From the NCBI RefSeq assembly GCF_029853675.1, contig NZ_CP122539.1, positions 2,375,001 through 2,439,000 of the forward strand: a stretch of 64,000 nucleotides of DNA, in the 5' to 3' direction. The position numbers were made by a program, and so were the translations under genes. This document shows positions 45,686-55,765 of this stretch, one piece after another. The notes beneath the pieces were generated by a model. The model made no database searches, was not told the DNA's origin, and was given only the letters and a program-made list of their open reading frames with translations. The stretch is from Tenacibaculum tangerinum (GTDB lineage: Bacteria > Bacteroidota > Bacteroidia > Flavobacteriales > Flavobacteriaceae). Each line of letters begins with the position of its first letter. Position 1 is the stretch's first letter.

Positions 45686-47257
45686 TTATTCGTTGTCAAG
45701 ATTTTTTTGTGCTAATTCTTTTCCTAATTCTACCCCAAACTGATCATACGAGTAGATGTTCCAAATAACTCCTTGCGTAAATATTTTGTGTTCATAAACG
45801 GCAATGAGCATTCCTAAGGTAAAAGGCGTTAATTTGTCGAATAAAATAGCGTTGCTAGGACGATTTCCTTCAAAGACTTTGTAGGGCAATAGAGTTGCCA
45901 CTTTATCTAATTGATTGTTAATTTTTAAATCTAGGTGTACTGCTTCTTTTGTTTTTCCGAAAGCCAAAGCTTCTATCTGAGCTTTGTAATTTGCCATTAA
46001 TTTTTTGTGGTGGTCTTCTAGCTTGTATAAAGAGTTTTTAAATCCGATAAAATCTGCAGGAATTAATTTGGTGCCATGGTGTATTAATTGCATGAATGCG
46101 TGTTGCATATTGGTACCAGTGCTTCCCCAAACTATCGTTCCTGTTTGGTAAGTAACCTCATTTCCATTTCTGTCTACATTTTTTCCGTTACTTTCCATAA
46201 TGGCTTGTTGTAAATACGCTGGAAAGTTCGCCAAATACTGACTGTAAGGCAGTATGGCTTCTGTTTCTGCTTTGAAAAAATTATTGTACCAAACACTAAT
46301 CAAGGCAAGTATTACTGGAATATTTTGGTCGAATTCTGCAGTTTTAAAATGAGTATCCATTTTTTCTGCTCCTTTCAATAATTCTTTAAAATTATCAAAA
46401 CCTAAAGCTAAACATATTGATAGTCCGACTGTTGACCAAAGTGAAAATCGACCACCTACCCAATCCCACATAGGAAACACATTTTTTTTGTCAATTCCAA
46501 AATTGTCAACTGCATTTAGGTTTGTTGATACGGCTACGAAGTGTTTGGCTACATCAAAAACTGTAGCAGATTTTAAAAACCAATCTCGAATCGTATTGGC
46601 ATTGCTCAATGTTTCTTGTGTTGTAAAGGTTTTAGATACGATAACAAATAGGGTAGTTTCTGGGTTTATTTTTTTTAACACCTCAGCAACATGGTCTCCA
46701 TCAACATTAGAAACAAAATGGGTGTTTAGTTTATTTTTGTAAAACTGAAGTGCTTCTACCACCATATTGGGCCCTAGGTCTGAACCGCCGATACCAATGT
46801 TCACAACATCTGTAATCGATTTGCCTGTATAGCCTTTCCACTTTCCAGAATTTACCTTATTGCTAAAGGTTTTCATTTTTCGTAAAGCTGTTTTAATTTT
46901 AGGCTTTACATCTTTTCCATCTACAAAAACAGGGGTATCTGAGCTATCTCTCAGGGCTGTATGCAATACGGCTCTATTTTCAGTTACATTGATTTTATCT
47001 CCTGAAAAATATTTTTCAATCGCATCTTTTAAATTTACTTCTTCTGCTAAAGAGTGTAATAAATCTATCGTTTCTTGAGTGATTCTGTTTTTTGAGTAGT
47101 CAACAGATAATTCATCTAGGTTAATAGAGAATTTATCTGCTCTGTCTTTATCTGCACGGAACAGTTCTTTTAACTCATACTCTTTTGCTTCATTGAAATG
47201 CTTTACTAGCTTTTCCCAAGCTTTGGTTTCTGTTGGATTTATATTTTGAAGTGGCAT
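45686..47257 (-). CDS. pgi: glucose-6-phosphate isomerase
   Basis: Interconverts glucose 6-phosphate and fructose 6-phosphate. 523 residues. Signature segments [12 protein letters not shown] (about 151-162), [15 protein letters not shown] (about 270-284), and the catalytic Glu/His region MESNGKN and [14 protein letters not shown]. Full length, intact. It starts 2 bases after the M23 peptidase ends, so the two are in one operon. Confidence 0.95.
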   Translation of the reverse strand: MPLQNINPTETKAWEKLVKHFNEAKEYELKELFRADKDRADKFSINLDELSVDYSKNRITQETIDLLHSLAEEVNLKDAIEKYFSGDKINVTENRAVLHTALRDSSDTPVFVDGKDVKPKIKTALRKMKTFSNKVNSGKWKGYTGKSITDVVNIGIGGSDLGPNMVVEALQFYKNKLNTHFVSNVDGDHVAEVLKKINPETTLFVIVSKTFTTQETLSNANTIRDWFLKSATVFDVAKHFVAVSTNLNAVDNFGIDKKNVFPMWDWVGGRFSLWSTVGLSICLALGFDNFKELLKGAEKMDTHFKTAEFDQNIPVILALISVWYNNFFKAETEAILPYSQYLANFPAYLQQAIMESNGKNVDRNGNEVTYQTGTIVWGSTGTNMQHAFMQLIHHGTKLIPADFIGFKNSLYKLEDHHKKLMANYKAQIEALAFGKTKEAVHLDLKINNQLDKVATLLPYKVFEGNRPSNAILFDKLTPFTLGMLIAVYEHKIFTQGVIWNIYSYDQFGVELGKELAQKNLDNE

Positions 47258-47259
47258 AA

Positions 47260-48540
47260 TTAATTCGTGGCTAAGATTTCTTTTTGTTTAAATGAGAGTG
47301 GTTCTGGTTGTGGCAACTGTATGCCGTCTAATTGTCTTTTTAATGGTTGTATATACTCTAAATATGTTGGTTTTATTTTGGGGTCTAAAGGTTCTGCTGA
47401 AGGTAGTTTTTCACGAAATGGATCAACCTGTTTTCCAAACTTCCAAAAACGGTAACAAACATGTGGTCCGCTAGTATTTCCTGTCATTCCTACCCATCCG
47501 ATAACATCTCCTTGTTTTACATAATCTCCTACTCGAACCTTACGTCTTTTCATATGCAGGTATTGCGTTGTGTAAGTAGCGTTGTGCTTTATCTTTACAT
47601 AATTTCCGTTTCCTCCTTTTCTTGCCGATTCTATTACGGTACCGTTTGCTGTAGACATAATTTCGGTGCCATATCTTGCGGCAAAATCGGTTCCTTTATG
47701 TGGTCTTACTCTATTACCGTATAATTTTATACGCCTTCTTAAGTTGTAACGAGACGATATTCTGTATTGAAATTTTATGGGTGATTTTAAAAATGCTCTT
47801 CGAAGCATGTTTCCTTTTTCATCGTAATATTCAGGAATTTTTTTTATTGAATCGCCTACAAATCTATAAGCATATAAATCTTCTCCATTGTGGTTAAAAA
47901 CAGCTGCTTTTATCTTACCATATCCTACAAAGGTTGTGTCGTTGATATATTTTTCTTCAAAAATCAGCTTAAAAGTATCTCCTTTTTGCAAGCGATAAAA
48001 ATCTAACGTCCAAGCATAAATATCTGCCACGGTATTGGTAAGTGTTGGTCGTAACCTAAGACTATCCATAGTTACAGATAGGTTAGCGTTAATCTCACCT
48101 GCTATTTCCCTTTCAACAATCTTTATTTTTTGTCTATGTTTATATGCAGAAATTATAGAGTCTTTAAAATCAATAATTGTAGCTTCGACCTTGTTGTGTT
48201 TATATATAAAAACTTGTGCTTGCTCTAAGGTGTCTTTTGATGCTAAAATGGTGTATGCTCTACCCGAGCGAACTCTTCTTACATCAAACGTATCTTTTAT
48301 CTTGGTGGCTATTTCGTTAATCTTTGGATACATAACGTGGTGCCTATCCATAATAACTCCAAAACTTTCTCCACTCTTAATGGTGTCGTTAATTACCTTG
48401 TAGTTATCTAAATTAAATCCGTATGCTATAACTGGCTCTGGTTCTTCAATTGTAACTGGTTCTTGCACTACGACTTTCTTTTCTTCTTTACACGAAAAGA
48501 AAAACCATAAAATAATAAATGTAAGAATGAATTTTTTCAA
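47260..48540 (-). CDS. M23-family peptidoglycan peptidase, lipoprotein
   Basis: About 426 residues. Lytic M23 domain at the C terminus: [20 protein letters not shown] (about 288-307) and the zinc His set in [21 protein letters not shown] and [11 protein letters not shown] place the start at TTG 48540, which gives [16 protein letters not shown] (a textbook lipoprotein signal with Cys about 17). The longer frame from ATG 48612 starts upstream of a TATTTTTG -7-like box. Lies in order DUF3108-M23-pgi. Cuts peptide cross-links of the cell wall, likely during division or turnover. Confidence 0.88.
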   Translation of the reverse strand: MKKFILTFIILWFFFSCKEEKKVVVQEPVTIEEPEPVIAYGFNLDNYKVINDTIKSGESFGVIMDRHHVMYPKINEIATKIKDTFDVRRVRSGRAYTILASKDTLEQAQVFIYKHNKVEATIIDFKDSIISAYKHRQKIKIVEREIAGEINANLSVTMDSLRLRPTLTNTVADIYAWTLDFYRLQKGDTFKLIFEEKYINDTTFVGYGKIKAAVFNHNGEDLYAYRFVGDSIKKIPEYYDEKGNMLRRAFLKSPIKFQYRISSRYNLRRRIKLYGNRVRPHKGTDFAARYGTEIMSTANGTVIESARKGGNGNYVKIKHNATYTTQYLHMKRRKVRVGDYVKQGDVIGWVGMTGNTSGPHVCYRFWKFGKQVDPFREKLPSAEPLDPKIKPTYLEYIQPLKRQLDGIQLPQPEPLSFKQKEILATN

Positions 48541-48633
48541 AAAAAGCTGTTTTAAGTTTAATTTTGCTCGCAAAAATACAAATAAATAGTTTTTTTTCTT
48601 GTACTTTAACAATTCTTAAACAGCCTTTTACTT

Positions 48634-49410
48634 TTAGTCTACTATCACCTCAAAAGGATTTGCCAACTCTTTGTAGCCATCTAGTTCGGCTCGTAGCGAA
48701 CCCACTGCTAGTGAAGCTCTCATTTTAATTGGTATTTTATTATCGTCTGCTGAAATCCATATCGTAACACTTTCTTGGGCTTTGAATACTCTACCTGCTT
48801 GCACCAAGGGTCTGAATTTTTGTGTTTTTACTTTTCCAAACTTTGTTTTTAAAATTTCGTATCCTAAAAATCGTAGTTTGAAGGGGTAGCTTTTGTTATC
48901 GAAAAACATATCTAATTGAATTTCTTCTCCTTTTTTCATGTTTTTAGTATCATGACTTCTTAAGAAATAAAATGTAGAAATCATATCTTGTGGAGATTTT
49001 ACCGAAATTAGGGTGTCTTTTTGTTTAAGAAAGTCTTGAACAAACGCTGTATTTTTTTCATGATCGAAAGTTATTTGGCGATTTTTCTTATGCCCACCTT
49101 CGTCTATTTTTCTCTTAAACAAATACGGTTCTACTTTGTCTATTCCAAAATAACTTTCATACCTATCGTCAACTTTAAAAAACCAGCTTATAACTCCTGT
49201 TGTTTTTCCTGTTCCTACTGCATGTAATACTTTTTTATTGCCTAATTTTTTTTCTTTGAGCTCTAAAACAGCGGTTCCTGCTTTTAAAAACCCACTGTAA
49301 CTCATGTTAAATCGTAACCATTCTCCAGCTTTGTAGGCTGTGGTATTCGTTTGTGCAAAAAAAGTTTGTACAGTGATTAATAATATAAAAAATAAATATT
49401 CTCTTCTCAT
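48634..49410 (-). CDS. DUF3108 domain periplasmic protein
   Basis: 258 residues from ATG 49410. Signal peptide (hydrophobic core about 6-16, cleavage after TFFAQ). The rest is one DUF3108 beta-rich domain, starting YKAGEWLRFNMSYSGFLKAG and ending with the NPFEVIVD strand. Family function is not established; it is thought to be a periplasmic, possibly lipid-binding, protein. Adjacent to M23 on the same strand, a common pairing in Flavobacteriaceae. Confidence 0.82.
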   Translation of the reverse strand: MRREYLFFILLITVQTFFAQTNTTAYKAGEWLRFNMSYSGFLKAGTAVLELKEKKLGNKKVLHAVGTGKTTGVISWFFKVDDRYESYFGIDKVEPYLFKRKIDEGGHKKNRQITFDHEKNTAFVQDFLKQKDTLISVKSPQDMISTFYFLRSHDTKNMKKGEEIQLDMFFDNKSYPFKLRFLGYEILKTKFGKVKTQKFRPLVQAGRVFKAQESVTIWISADDNKIPIKMRASLAVGSLRAELDGYKELANPFEVIVD

Positions 49411-49456
49411 AATATTCAAACTTATAAAAATTGATTGACAATTACCGTTCCAAAAT

Positions 49457-49493
49457 TAAAAAAGCTGTTTAACAGTTCATTAAACAGCTTTTA
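49457..49493 (-). terminator. intrinsic terminator of kynA
   Basis: AAAAGCTGTTTAA (49460-49472) pairs with TTAAACAGCTTTT (49480-49492). On the minus strand a T-run follows, 20 bases after the kynA stop. Confidence 0.85.
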
Positions 49494-49511
49494 GTTTATG
49501 GTTCTATGGAA

Positions 49512-50429
49512 TTAAAAAGTTCCCCAGTTTTTTAATTCTTCTTCACTCCATAAGTACGGAAAGAAAATTCTTCTTTGGTATTTTGGATGTAAATATTTTC
49601 TCCAGTTACTTCCTCCTGTGGCTTCTAAATCTCCATCGCTTCCTCCTAAATATTTCCCTGCTGCATTGTAATGAGCCATCACCCATTTTACGTTTACGGT
49701 ATAATCGTAGTGGCGCATCGCCTTGATTAGTTGTTCGTTTTCTTGAATTTCTTTAGGTAATTGTTTGAATTTTTTAGAGAGGTTGCAGTCATTATAATCT
49801 TCCATAAAGTCAATAAAATCGCCCATGTATTTTTTTTCAAATAACTTTAAAAGTGTTGTTTTTTGACCTGTGGTATAGTTTTTCCCTGCTGCTTGCCAAT
49901 ATAAATGGTCGTAGGCATTTCTAAACGATGAGTTTCTATCGATAGTATCTCGGTAACGAGCGTCTATTAAGTTAATTAAATCGGTAGAAGCGAATTCAAT
50001 TTTTCGATATTGGGCACTTTGAAAACCACTTGCGGGTGTTAAGGTGTTTCTAAATTTTAGATATTGTTCTACATCCATTCCGTCTCCCATTACCGTAAAT
50101 GAACTACACAACATATCGAAATAGCGACTGATACGCATGAGGTGTTTTGAGAATTTTTCTGCTGTTATTTCAGAGGGTTTGGCTACTTGCTCAATTTCCC
50201 ATAATATCATTTTAAACAACAACTCGTTTACTTGATGATACATAATAAATACCATTTCGTCTGGCAAGGTTGTTCTGGGTATTTGAAGTCCTAAAAGCGC
50301 ATCGGTTTGTATATAATCCCAATAGGTTATGGGCTCGCTCCAAAGCAATCCTTCAAGCATTGCTTCAACAGGAACTCCTAGCTTGTCGTATTTTTCTTCT
50401 ATTGCTTTTAATATTTCCTCTTTACTCAT
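49512..50429 (-). CDS. kynA: tryptophan 2,3-dioxygenase
   Basis: Heme enzyme that opens the indole ring of L-Trp to N-formylkynurenine, the first step of Trp degradation. 305 residues. Conserved segments TYWDYIQTDALLGLQ (about 35-49), DEMVFIMYHQVNELLFK (His about 65), RNTLTPASGFQSAQYRKIEF, WVMAHYNAAGKYLGGSDG. Lies downstream of hppD on the same strand, with a terminator between them, so probably a separate transcript at least in part. Confidence 0.95.
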   Translation of the reverse strand: MSKEEILKAIEEKYDKLGVPVEAMLEGLLWSEPITYWDYIQTDALLGLQIPRTTLPDEMVFIMYHQVNELLFKMILWEIEQVAKPSEITAEKFSKHLMRISRYFDMLCSSFTVMGDGMDVEQYLKFRNTLTPASGFQSAQYRKIEFASTDLINLIDARYRDTIDRNSSFRNAYDHLYWQAAGKNYTTGQKTTLLKLFEKKYMGDFIDFMEDYNDCNLSKKFKQLPKEIQENEQLIKAMRHYDYTVNVKWVMAHYNAAGKYLGGSDGDLEATGGSNWRKYLHPKYQRRIFFPYLWSEEELKNWGTF

Positions 50430-50445
50430 GTTGTTGTTTGTTTTA

Positions 50446-50485
50446 TAAAAAAGAAAACAGACAGCAAAACCACCTGTTTTCTTTT
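50446..50485 (-). terminator. intrinsic terminator between hppD and kynA
   Basis: AAGAAAACAG (50451-50460) pairs with CTGTTTTCTT (50474-50483) and is followed by T-rich bases on the minus strand. Confidence 0.75.
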
Positions 50486-50506
50486 CTCTTTTTTCTATAA
50501 TTCTAG

Positions 50507-51667
50507 TTACAATGTTCCTCGTAATTGTTGTTCTCTTTCAATTGACTCGAACAATGCTTTGAAGTTTCCTGCTCCAAATCCGCGAGCTCCCATTCGCTGA
50601 ATAATCTCGAAGAATAATGTTGGACGATCTTCTACTGGTTTGGTAAATATTTGTAGTAAGTATCCTTCTTCATCTGCATCGACTAAAATTGACAGTTCTT
50701 GTAGTTTCGAAATATCTTCTTTCATAATTTCCATGTGCTCGCCCAAACGTTCAGGAATCATGTCGTAGTACGATTGTGGTGGTGGTGGTAAAAACTCTAC
50801 TCCATTTGCTTTTAATTGCGCTACTGTTTTGATGATATCGTCGGTAGCTACAGCAATATGTTGTACTCCTTCGCCTTCATAAAAATCTAAGTATTCTTCA
50901 ATTTGTGAGCGCTTGGCTGCTTTAGCAGGTTCGTTGATTGGGAATTTGATACGTCCGTTACCGTTGCTCATCACTTTACTCATTAGTGCTGAGTATTCTG
51001 TGTGAATTTGTTTGTCGTCAAACGATAAAAAGTTAACGAATCCCATTACATCTTCGTACCATTGTACCCATTTGTTCATTTGACCCCAACCTACATTACC
51101 TACCATGTGGTCGATGTATTTTAGTCCTGCTGATGGTGGGTTGTAATCTGATTTCCATTCTTGAAAACCTGGTAAGAACACTCCGTTATAGTTTTTGCGT
51201 TCTACAAACACGTGTACGGTTTCTCCGTAGGTATAAATTCCTGCACGAACCACTTCGCCATGCTCATCTTTTTCCAATGTAGGTTCCATATATGATTTGG
51301 CTCCTCTACCAGTGGTTTCTTTCCATGCTGCACGGGCATCTTCTACCCAAAGTGCGACTACTTTTACACCATCACCATGTTTTACAATATGCTCGTTTAT
51401 GGGTGATGTACTGTTTAATGGAGTAGTTAATACTAGTTTGATTTTATCTTGTTTTAACACATAGCTTACCTCATCTTTTGACCCTGTTTCAAGTCCTTTA
51501 TAGGCATACGACTGAAAACCGAAAGCTGTTTTATAAAAATGGGCTGCTTGTTTGGCATTTCCTACATAAAACTCTACATAATCTGTTCCTAAGAGTGGTA
51601 AGAAGTCTTGGGCTCCTTCAAATATTTTTTCTAAACCGTAGTTTACTGATTTTATTTCTTTTGACAT
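50507..51667 (-). CDS. hppD: 4-hydroxyphenylpyruvate dioxygenase
   Basis: Fe(II) dioxygenase converting 4-hydroxyphenylpyruvate to homogentisate in tyrosine catabolism. 386 residues, with two VOC-type modules (about 20-170 and 180-360). Visible: GLKYIDHMVGNV (first metal His about 187), VQHIAVATDDI (second metal His about 270), and the metal Glu in PTLFFEIIQR with GFGAGNFKALFESIE at the C terminus. Downstream partner of hmgA, with only the four-helix-bundle gene between. Confidence 0.95.
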   Translation of the reverse strand: MSKEIKSVNYGLEKIFEGAQDFLPLLGTDYVEFYVGNAKQAAHFYKTAFGFQSYAYKGLETGSKDEVSYVLKQDKIKLVLTTPLNSTSPINEHIVKHGDGVKVVALWVEDARAAWKETTGRGAKSYMEPTLEKDEHGEVVRAGIYTYGETVHVFVERKNYNGVFLPGFQEWKSDYNPPSAGLKYIDHMVGNVGWGQMNKWVQWYEDVMGFVNFLSFDDKQIHTEYSALMSKVMSNGNGRIKFPINEPAKAAKRSQIEEYLDFYEGEGVQHIAVATDDIIKTVAQLKANGVEFLPPPPQSYYDMIPERLGEHMEIMKEDISKLQELSILVDADEEGYLLQIFTKPVEDRPTLFFEIIQRMGARGFGAGNFKALFESIEREQQLRGTL

Positions 51668-51715
51668 TTCTGTTCTTTTTTAGAGACGAGAAAAGAGAAA
51701 CGAGAAACAAGACAT

Positions 51716-52066
51716 TTAGAGTTTATTTTGAAACCCCATTGTCATTTTTTGAAACTCTGCTACCTTTTCTTCAATCAATGTTAATTCTTGTTGTGTTATA
51801 TAATTTCTTTTACATGCTATAATCATTTGCGTTTCTAATTCAAATGATGAGCCTAGAGCGATATCAATAAAATGAGAAAAAGATTTATCTGTTCTTGAAG
51901 AACCTTCAGCTATATTACTAGGTATTGAAACTGAACATCTATTTATTTGAGAAACTAATCCAAATTTTTCTTCCTTTGGAAATTTATCTATTAATTTAAA
52001 AACATCTTCAACTATTTCAATACCAATATTCCATATTTTAAGGTTTTTATAGTTATGTCTTTTCAT
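51716..52066 (-). CDS. four-helix-bundle protein (23S rRNA intervening-sequence protein family)
   Basis: 116 residues from ATG 52066. All-helical; conserved segments NLKIWNIGIEIVEDVFKL, EKFGLVSQINRCSVSIPSNIAEGS, FIDIALGSSFELETQMIIA and the final coiled helix. Same fold as the intervening-sequence proteins (IVP, S23) and Avd. No reverse transcriptase or variable repeat is nearby, so this is not a diversity-generating element. It sits between hmgA and hppD, flanked by purine-rich GAGAAA-type tracts in opposite orientation (51683-51712 and 52078-52107). A longer frame up to 52147 would overlap hmgA by 32 bases. Confidence 0.8.
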   Translation of the reverse strand: MKRHNYKNLKIWNIGIEIVEDVFKLIDKFPKEEKFGLVSQINRCSVSIPSNIAEGSSRTDKSFSHFIDIALGSSFELETQMIIACKRNYITQQELTLIEEKVAEFQKMTMGFQNKL

Positions 52067-52115
52067 AACGTGAGAATTAGTCTCTTTTCTTTCCTCTTTT
52101 TTCTCTATTCTAAAA

Positions 52116-53273
52116 TTACTCAAGCCACGATTTATAATAATCTTCATCGGCTATTTTCATCGCTTCTTCGGTTACCTTTAACGGTTTAAAAGTATCTACC
52201 ATTACTGCTAGTTCTTCCGTTAGCTTTTCTCCGATGCTTCTTTCTGTAGCTCCTGGATGTGGTCCGTGAGGAATTCCTGCTGGATGCAATGAAATATGCC
52301 CTGCGTCGATATCGTTTCTACTCATAAAATCTCCGTCTACATAGTACAATACTTCATCAGAATCAATATTACTATGATTATAGGGTGCTGGTATCGCTTC
52401 TGGGTGATAATCATACAAACGAGGTACGAAGCTACAAATTACAAAGGTGTCTGTTTCGAATGTTTGATGTACTGGTGGCGGTTGATGTATACGACCTGTT
52501 ATGGGTTCAAAATCGTGAATTGAAAAAGCATACGGATAGTTATACCCATCGTAACCAACTACATCGAAAGGATGTGTTGCATATACCATTTCAATAATTT
52601 CATTTTGTTTTTTTAATTTGATAACAAAATCGCCTTTTTCATTATGTGTTTCTAGCTCTTCTGGTCGGCGAATATCTCGTTCACAAAACGGTGAGTGTTC
52701 TAATAATTGACCAAACCAATTGCGATATCTTTTTGGCGTGTATACTGGGCTATACGATTCTACAATAAACAACCGGTTATCTTCTGTATCGAAGTCTAAT
52801 TTGTAAATGATTCCGCGAGGTATGACCAAATAATCTCCATATTTAAAGTCTAAATTACCCAACATGGTACGTAATTTTCCTGTTCCTTTATGAATGAAAA
52901 TCACCTCATCTGCGTCGGAATTTTTGTAAAAATAGTCTGTAGTCGATTCTTTTGGGGCAGATAGTATGATATTACAATCTGAATTGGTAAGTACTACCTT
53001 TCTACTTTCTAAGTAATCGTTTTCTGGCGGTACTTGAAATCCTCTGAATCGGTATGATTGAATATTATTTTCTTTGGCTATTTTAGGAGCAACTGAATAT
53101 TGCTTGCGAATTTCTTTGACCATCGTGGGCCTGTATTCGTGGTAACTATTGGTAGACATTCCGTCAAAACCAATGGTACCAAATAATTGTTCGTAATATA
53201 AGCTTCCGTCTTCTTTACGAAACTGGATATGTCGTTTATGTGGAATATTTCCAAGTTTATGATAAAAAGGCAT
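52116..53273 (-). CDS. hmgA: homogentisate 1,2-dioxygenase
   Basis: Fe(II) enzyme that opens homogentisate to maleylacetoacetate. 385 residues. Cupin-like core with DEVIFIHKGTGKLRTMLG (about 140), LVIPRGIIYKL, and the metal residues in FVICSFVPRLYDYHPEAIPAPYNHSN, DSDEVLYYVDG and ISLHPAGIPHGPHPGA. Start ATG 53273 (MPFYHKLGN); the frame extends to 53330 but that part is not family-like. First gene of hmgA-four-helix-hppD. Confidence 0.93.
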   Translation of the reverse strand: MPFYHKLGNIPHKRHIQFRKEDGSLYYEQLFGTIGFDGMSTNSYHEYRPTMVKEIRKQYSVAPKIAKENNIQSYRFRGFQVPPENDYLESRKVVLTNSDCNIILSAPKESTTDYFYKNSDADEVIFIHKGTGKLRTMLGNLDFKYGDYLVIPRGIIYKLDFDTEDNRLFIVESYSPVYTPKRYRNWFGQLLEHSPFCERDIRRPEELETHNEKGDFVIKLKKQNEIIEMVYATHPFDVVGYDGYNYPYAFSIHDFEPITGRIHQPPPVHQTFETDTFVICSFVPRLYDYHPEAIPAPYNHSNIDSDEVLYYVDGDFMSRNDIDAGHISLHPAGIPHGPHPGATERSIGEKLTEELAVMVDTFKPLKVTEEAMKIADEDYYKSWLE

Positions 53274-53477
53274 TTTTTTAATTTTTAAATGAATTAATGT
53301 AACAATGTAACAATAGGTAATTTGATACATTGGCGTATGTTGACAAACTGTTACATTAAAACACTTACTCAGGGTTGCGCTTTATCATAAATTTTAAATG
53401 AGATAAAAGATCTAACCAATACATTTCTAGCGCTTTAGTTGTTGCCCTACAAATATACAGAAAAGTGTTGTTTTATA

Positions 53478-53810
53478 TTAACTTTCGGGTGCTAATTCTA
53501 CCTCCAAGCCTTCTAAATCGGGTGTCATTTGTATTTGACATCCTAACCTGCTATTGTCTTCTACATAAAATGCTTCTGCTAGCATTGCTTCTTCATCGTC
53601 TCCTTTTTCTGGTAATTCATGGTCTGATTTAACATAGCATTGGCATGATGCACACATAGCCATTCCACCACAAATACCAATAGTTCCTTCTGGGGCTAAT
53701 TCGTATGAACGAACTACTTCCATTAAGTTCATTGCCATATCTGTTGGTGCTTGTACTTCGTGTGTTACTCCGTCACGGTCGGTAATTTTTATGGTAATAT
53801 CTTGATTCAT
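53478..53810 (-). CDS. [2Fe-2S] ferredoxin, plant/adrenodoxin type
   Basis: 110 residues. Cluster cysteines at 47, 53, 56 and 91 (GICGGMAMCASC ... LGCQI), with an extra Cys58. Possible electron donor to the acyl-ACP desaturase, the sterol-desaturase-like protein next to it, or the heme/non-heme oxygenases; partner reductase could be the FNR at 55765-56820 (inference from proximity). Confidence 0.9.
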   Translation of the reverse strand: MNQDITIKITDRDGVTHEVQAPTDMAMNLMEVVRSYELAPEGTIGICGGMAMCASCQCYVKSDHELPEKGDDEEAMLAEAFYVEDNSRLGCQIQMTPDLEGLEVELAPES

Positions 53811-53856
53811 ATTTTTTAGTTGTTAGGTATTTGGTGTTGGGTATTAGGAAGTTTTT

Positions 53857-54798
53857 TTAAGTCGTTTTATTGTAAAACTTAAGCCTTTCTACCTTCGACT
53901 CTTTACTCTTTAACTTTTTCCTCAAAGTTTTTGCTCTTTTATCTTCCCCATCGTGCGACCATCCTGGGGCGTTAAATATGTAGTTGAGTTTATCACTCCA
54001 CCTATCGGCTCTTTTTACGTCTTTCCAAATAGCGGCGTATTCATGGGTAGCCACCTTAAGAGGGTTATACGTTTCAATATTAACCGTTAACCCGTATATA
54101 GGTTTCTCTATTTCTTTTAATTCTTTGGAAAAGGTGCCAAATAAACGATCCCAAATAATGAGAATTCCTGCATGGTTACAATCTAAGTATCGAATATTAG
54201 AGGCGTGGTGCACTCGGTGATGCGAGGGTGTATTGAAAATGAATTCGATAGGTTTTGGTAGTTTATTAATCAATTCGGTATGTATAAAAAACTGATAAAT
54301 TAAACTGATGCCCATCATGGTAAATAACATTAAGGGGTCGAATCCTAATAACGGAATCCACATCCAAAATAAAAATTTATGAATACGTTCTCCTACTCCT
54401 TGACGCAGTGCGGTTCCTAAATTCATATATACTGAAGAATGGTGCGGTACATGTCCTGCCCAAAACAGACGAACTTCATGGTTAGCGCGGTGAAACCAGT
54501 AATAGGCAAAATCATCGGCGAGGAATAACAACATCCATGCCCACCATTGACGTTGTACAATATCTTTTAAGGGGCTTACTTCATACAGATAGAAAAAAGC
54601 AATAAAAGCGAGTACTTTGGGAATGAATTCAACCATTGCCGAAAATACCATCATTAATAAGGATACACGGGTATCTTTACTGTTGTATTTTTCTTTCGCA
54701 ATTCGGTATTCTATCCAAATAGAAATAAAAAAAACAGGTAAGGCAAAGTACAATAGCTTGTCTTCTGATAACTGCTGTATGTATTGGGTTAGCGTCAC
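53857..54798 (-). CDS. fatty acid hydroxylase / sterol desaturase family protein
   Basis: 313 residues, integral membrane, three to four helices. Diiron His boxes: FHRANHEVR (about 105), GHVPHHSS (about 118) and PSHHRVHHASN (about 190-200). Hydroxylates or desaturates a lipid; in bacteria often carotenoid or fatty-acid-like substrates. Same strand, 46 bases upstream of the ferredoxin gene, which would be a fitting electron donor. Confidence 0.88.
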   Translation of the reverse strand: MTLTQYIQQLSEDKLLYFALPVFFISIWIEYRIAKEKYNSKDTRVSLLMMVFSAMVEFIPKVLAFIAFFYLYEVSPLKDIVQRQWWAWMLLFLADDFAYYWFHRANHEVRLFWAGHVPHHSSVYMNLGTALRQGVGERIHKFLFWMWIPLLGFDPLMLFTMMGISLIYQFFIHTELINKLPKPIEFIFNTPSHHRVHHASNIRYLDCNHAGILIIWDRLFGTFSKELKEIEKPIYGLTVNIETYNPLKVATHEYAAIWKDVKRADRWSDKLNYIFNAPGWSHDGEDKRAKTLRKKLKSKESKVERLKFYNKTT

Positions 54799-54803
54799 TA
54801 TTT

Positions 54804-55379
54804 CTATTTACTATGGTACAAAGCTAAGGTTTCTTTTATAAAGTTGGTTTTCCCTAAAACATAAGCGCCTCTGTCATTTTTATATGTTGAAGCCAATGCT
54901 ACTTTTAATGTTTCGTACTCTTTGGCTCTGCTAGGATGTTGAATTAAATAATCTCTAAACGTAAGTTGTTTACACATCTCATTGTCTTTCGGGCACATGT
55001 GAATGTGAAAAATTTGCTCTTTACTACCGTCTAAACGATATCCCTTGGTAAAAGACATATAGGCTTCTATATCTTCTCGAGCTGGCACTTCAAAAAAAGT
55101 ATAGCCTAATTTTTCAAATTGTTGTATTAATTTTTTATCAAACAAAAATTCTTTTGGAATCTCGATAAACAAATCAATATAATTCTTTGCTTTGATATTC
55201 GGAATTGAGGTACTTCCAAAATGTTCAATTTCATTGAGGTATACGTTATCTACGTTCTCTAAAATTTGTTCTTTTTCTGCTTCAAAAATAGATTTCCAGT
55301 TGGGGTTATGCTCCGATAATTCAATAGGGAAAAGGGTGTTCCAGTCTTCTCTGGTTAAATCGTACAGTGTTTTTTTCAT
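54804..55379 (-). CDS. GrpB family (UPF0157) nucleotidyltransferase-fold protein
   Basis: 191 residues. HFGSTSIPNIKAKNYIDLFIEIP (about 53-75, split) is the GrpB signature; the GS..P and DLxxxxP pattern matches a nucleotidyltransferase fold. Cellular role unclear; some relatives have a fused dephospho-CoA kinase. It overlaps the VOC gene by 4 bases at its start. Confidence 0.88.
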   Translation of the reverse strand: MKKTLYDLTREDWNTLFPIELSEHNPNWKSIFEAEKEQILENVDNVYLNEIEHFGSTSIPNIKAKNYIDLFIEIPKEFLFDKKLIQQFEKLGYTFFEVPAREDIEAYMSFTKGYRLDGSKEQIFHIHMCPKDNEMCKQLTFRDYLIQHPSRAKEYETLKVALASTYKNDRGAYVLGKTNFIKETLALYHSK

Positions 55380-55765
55380 TTTTTATAACCAATAATTTGC
55401 TTTTCAAATTTTTCACTATCCTTAAAAGCACAAAGGTTTCCGTCTGGGTCAAAAAACTTAGCTACTGTTCCCCAAGAATGTTCTTGATAATTTACTTTAA
55501 TTCCTTTTGAAATAAGTTTATCGGATAATTCTCTTATTTGAGAAACATTCATCCTTAAACACGTTTGTATCCTTTGTTGGTTCTTTTCTTTTTCTCCATG
55601 ATAATCCTTATCTAATTCTATCATTAAATAGGCATTTCCAAAAGAAAAACAAGTTAGGTTCTCTGCTTTAAATAAAACAGGTAGCTCAAGAATGTTCTTA
55701 TAAAAATCTACACATTCTTGATATTTTATGGTGTATAGTATAAAGCCTGTTCTATCTAAATTCAC
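55376..55765 (-). CDS. VOC (glyoxalase/bleomycin-resistance) family protein
   Basis: 129 residues in two beta-alpha-beta-beta-beta repeats: start FILYTIKYQECVDFYKNILELPV, end AKFFDPDGNLCAFKDSEKF. Metal-dependent glyoxalase-like or binding protein; substrate unknown. It overlaps the FNR gene by one base and the GrpB gene by 4, so all three are translated as one unit. Confidence 0.85.
   Translation of the reverse strand: MNLDRTGFILYTIKYQECVDFYKNILELPVLFKAENLTCFSFGNAYLMIELDKDYHGEKEKNQQRIQTCLRMNVSQIRELSDKLISKGIKVNYQEHSWGTVAKFFDPDGNLCAFKDSEKFEKQIIGYKK

Noticed and set aside
51716..52066. Diversity-generating retroelement accessory protein (Avd)
   Set aside because: Fold is similar, but no reverse transcriptase, template repeat or variable repeat lies in the window.
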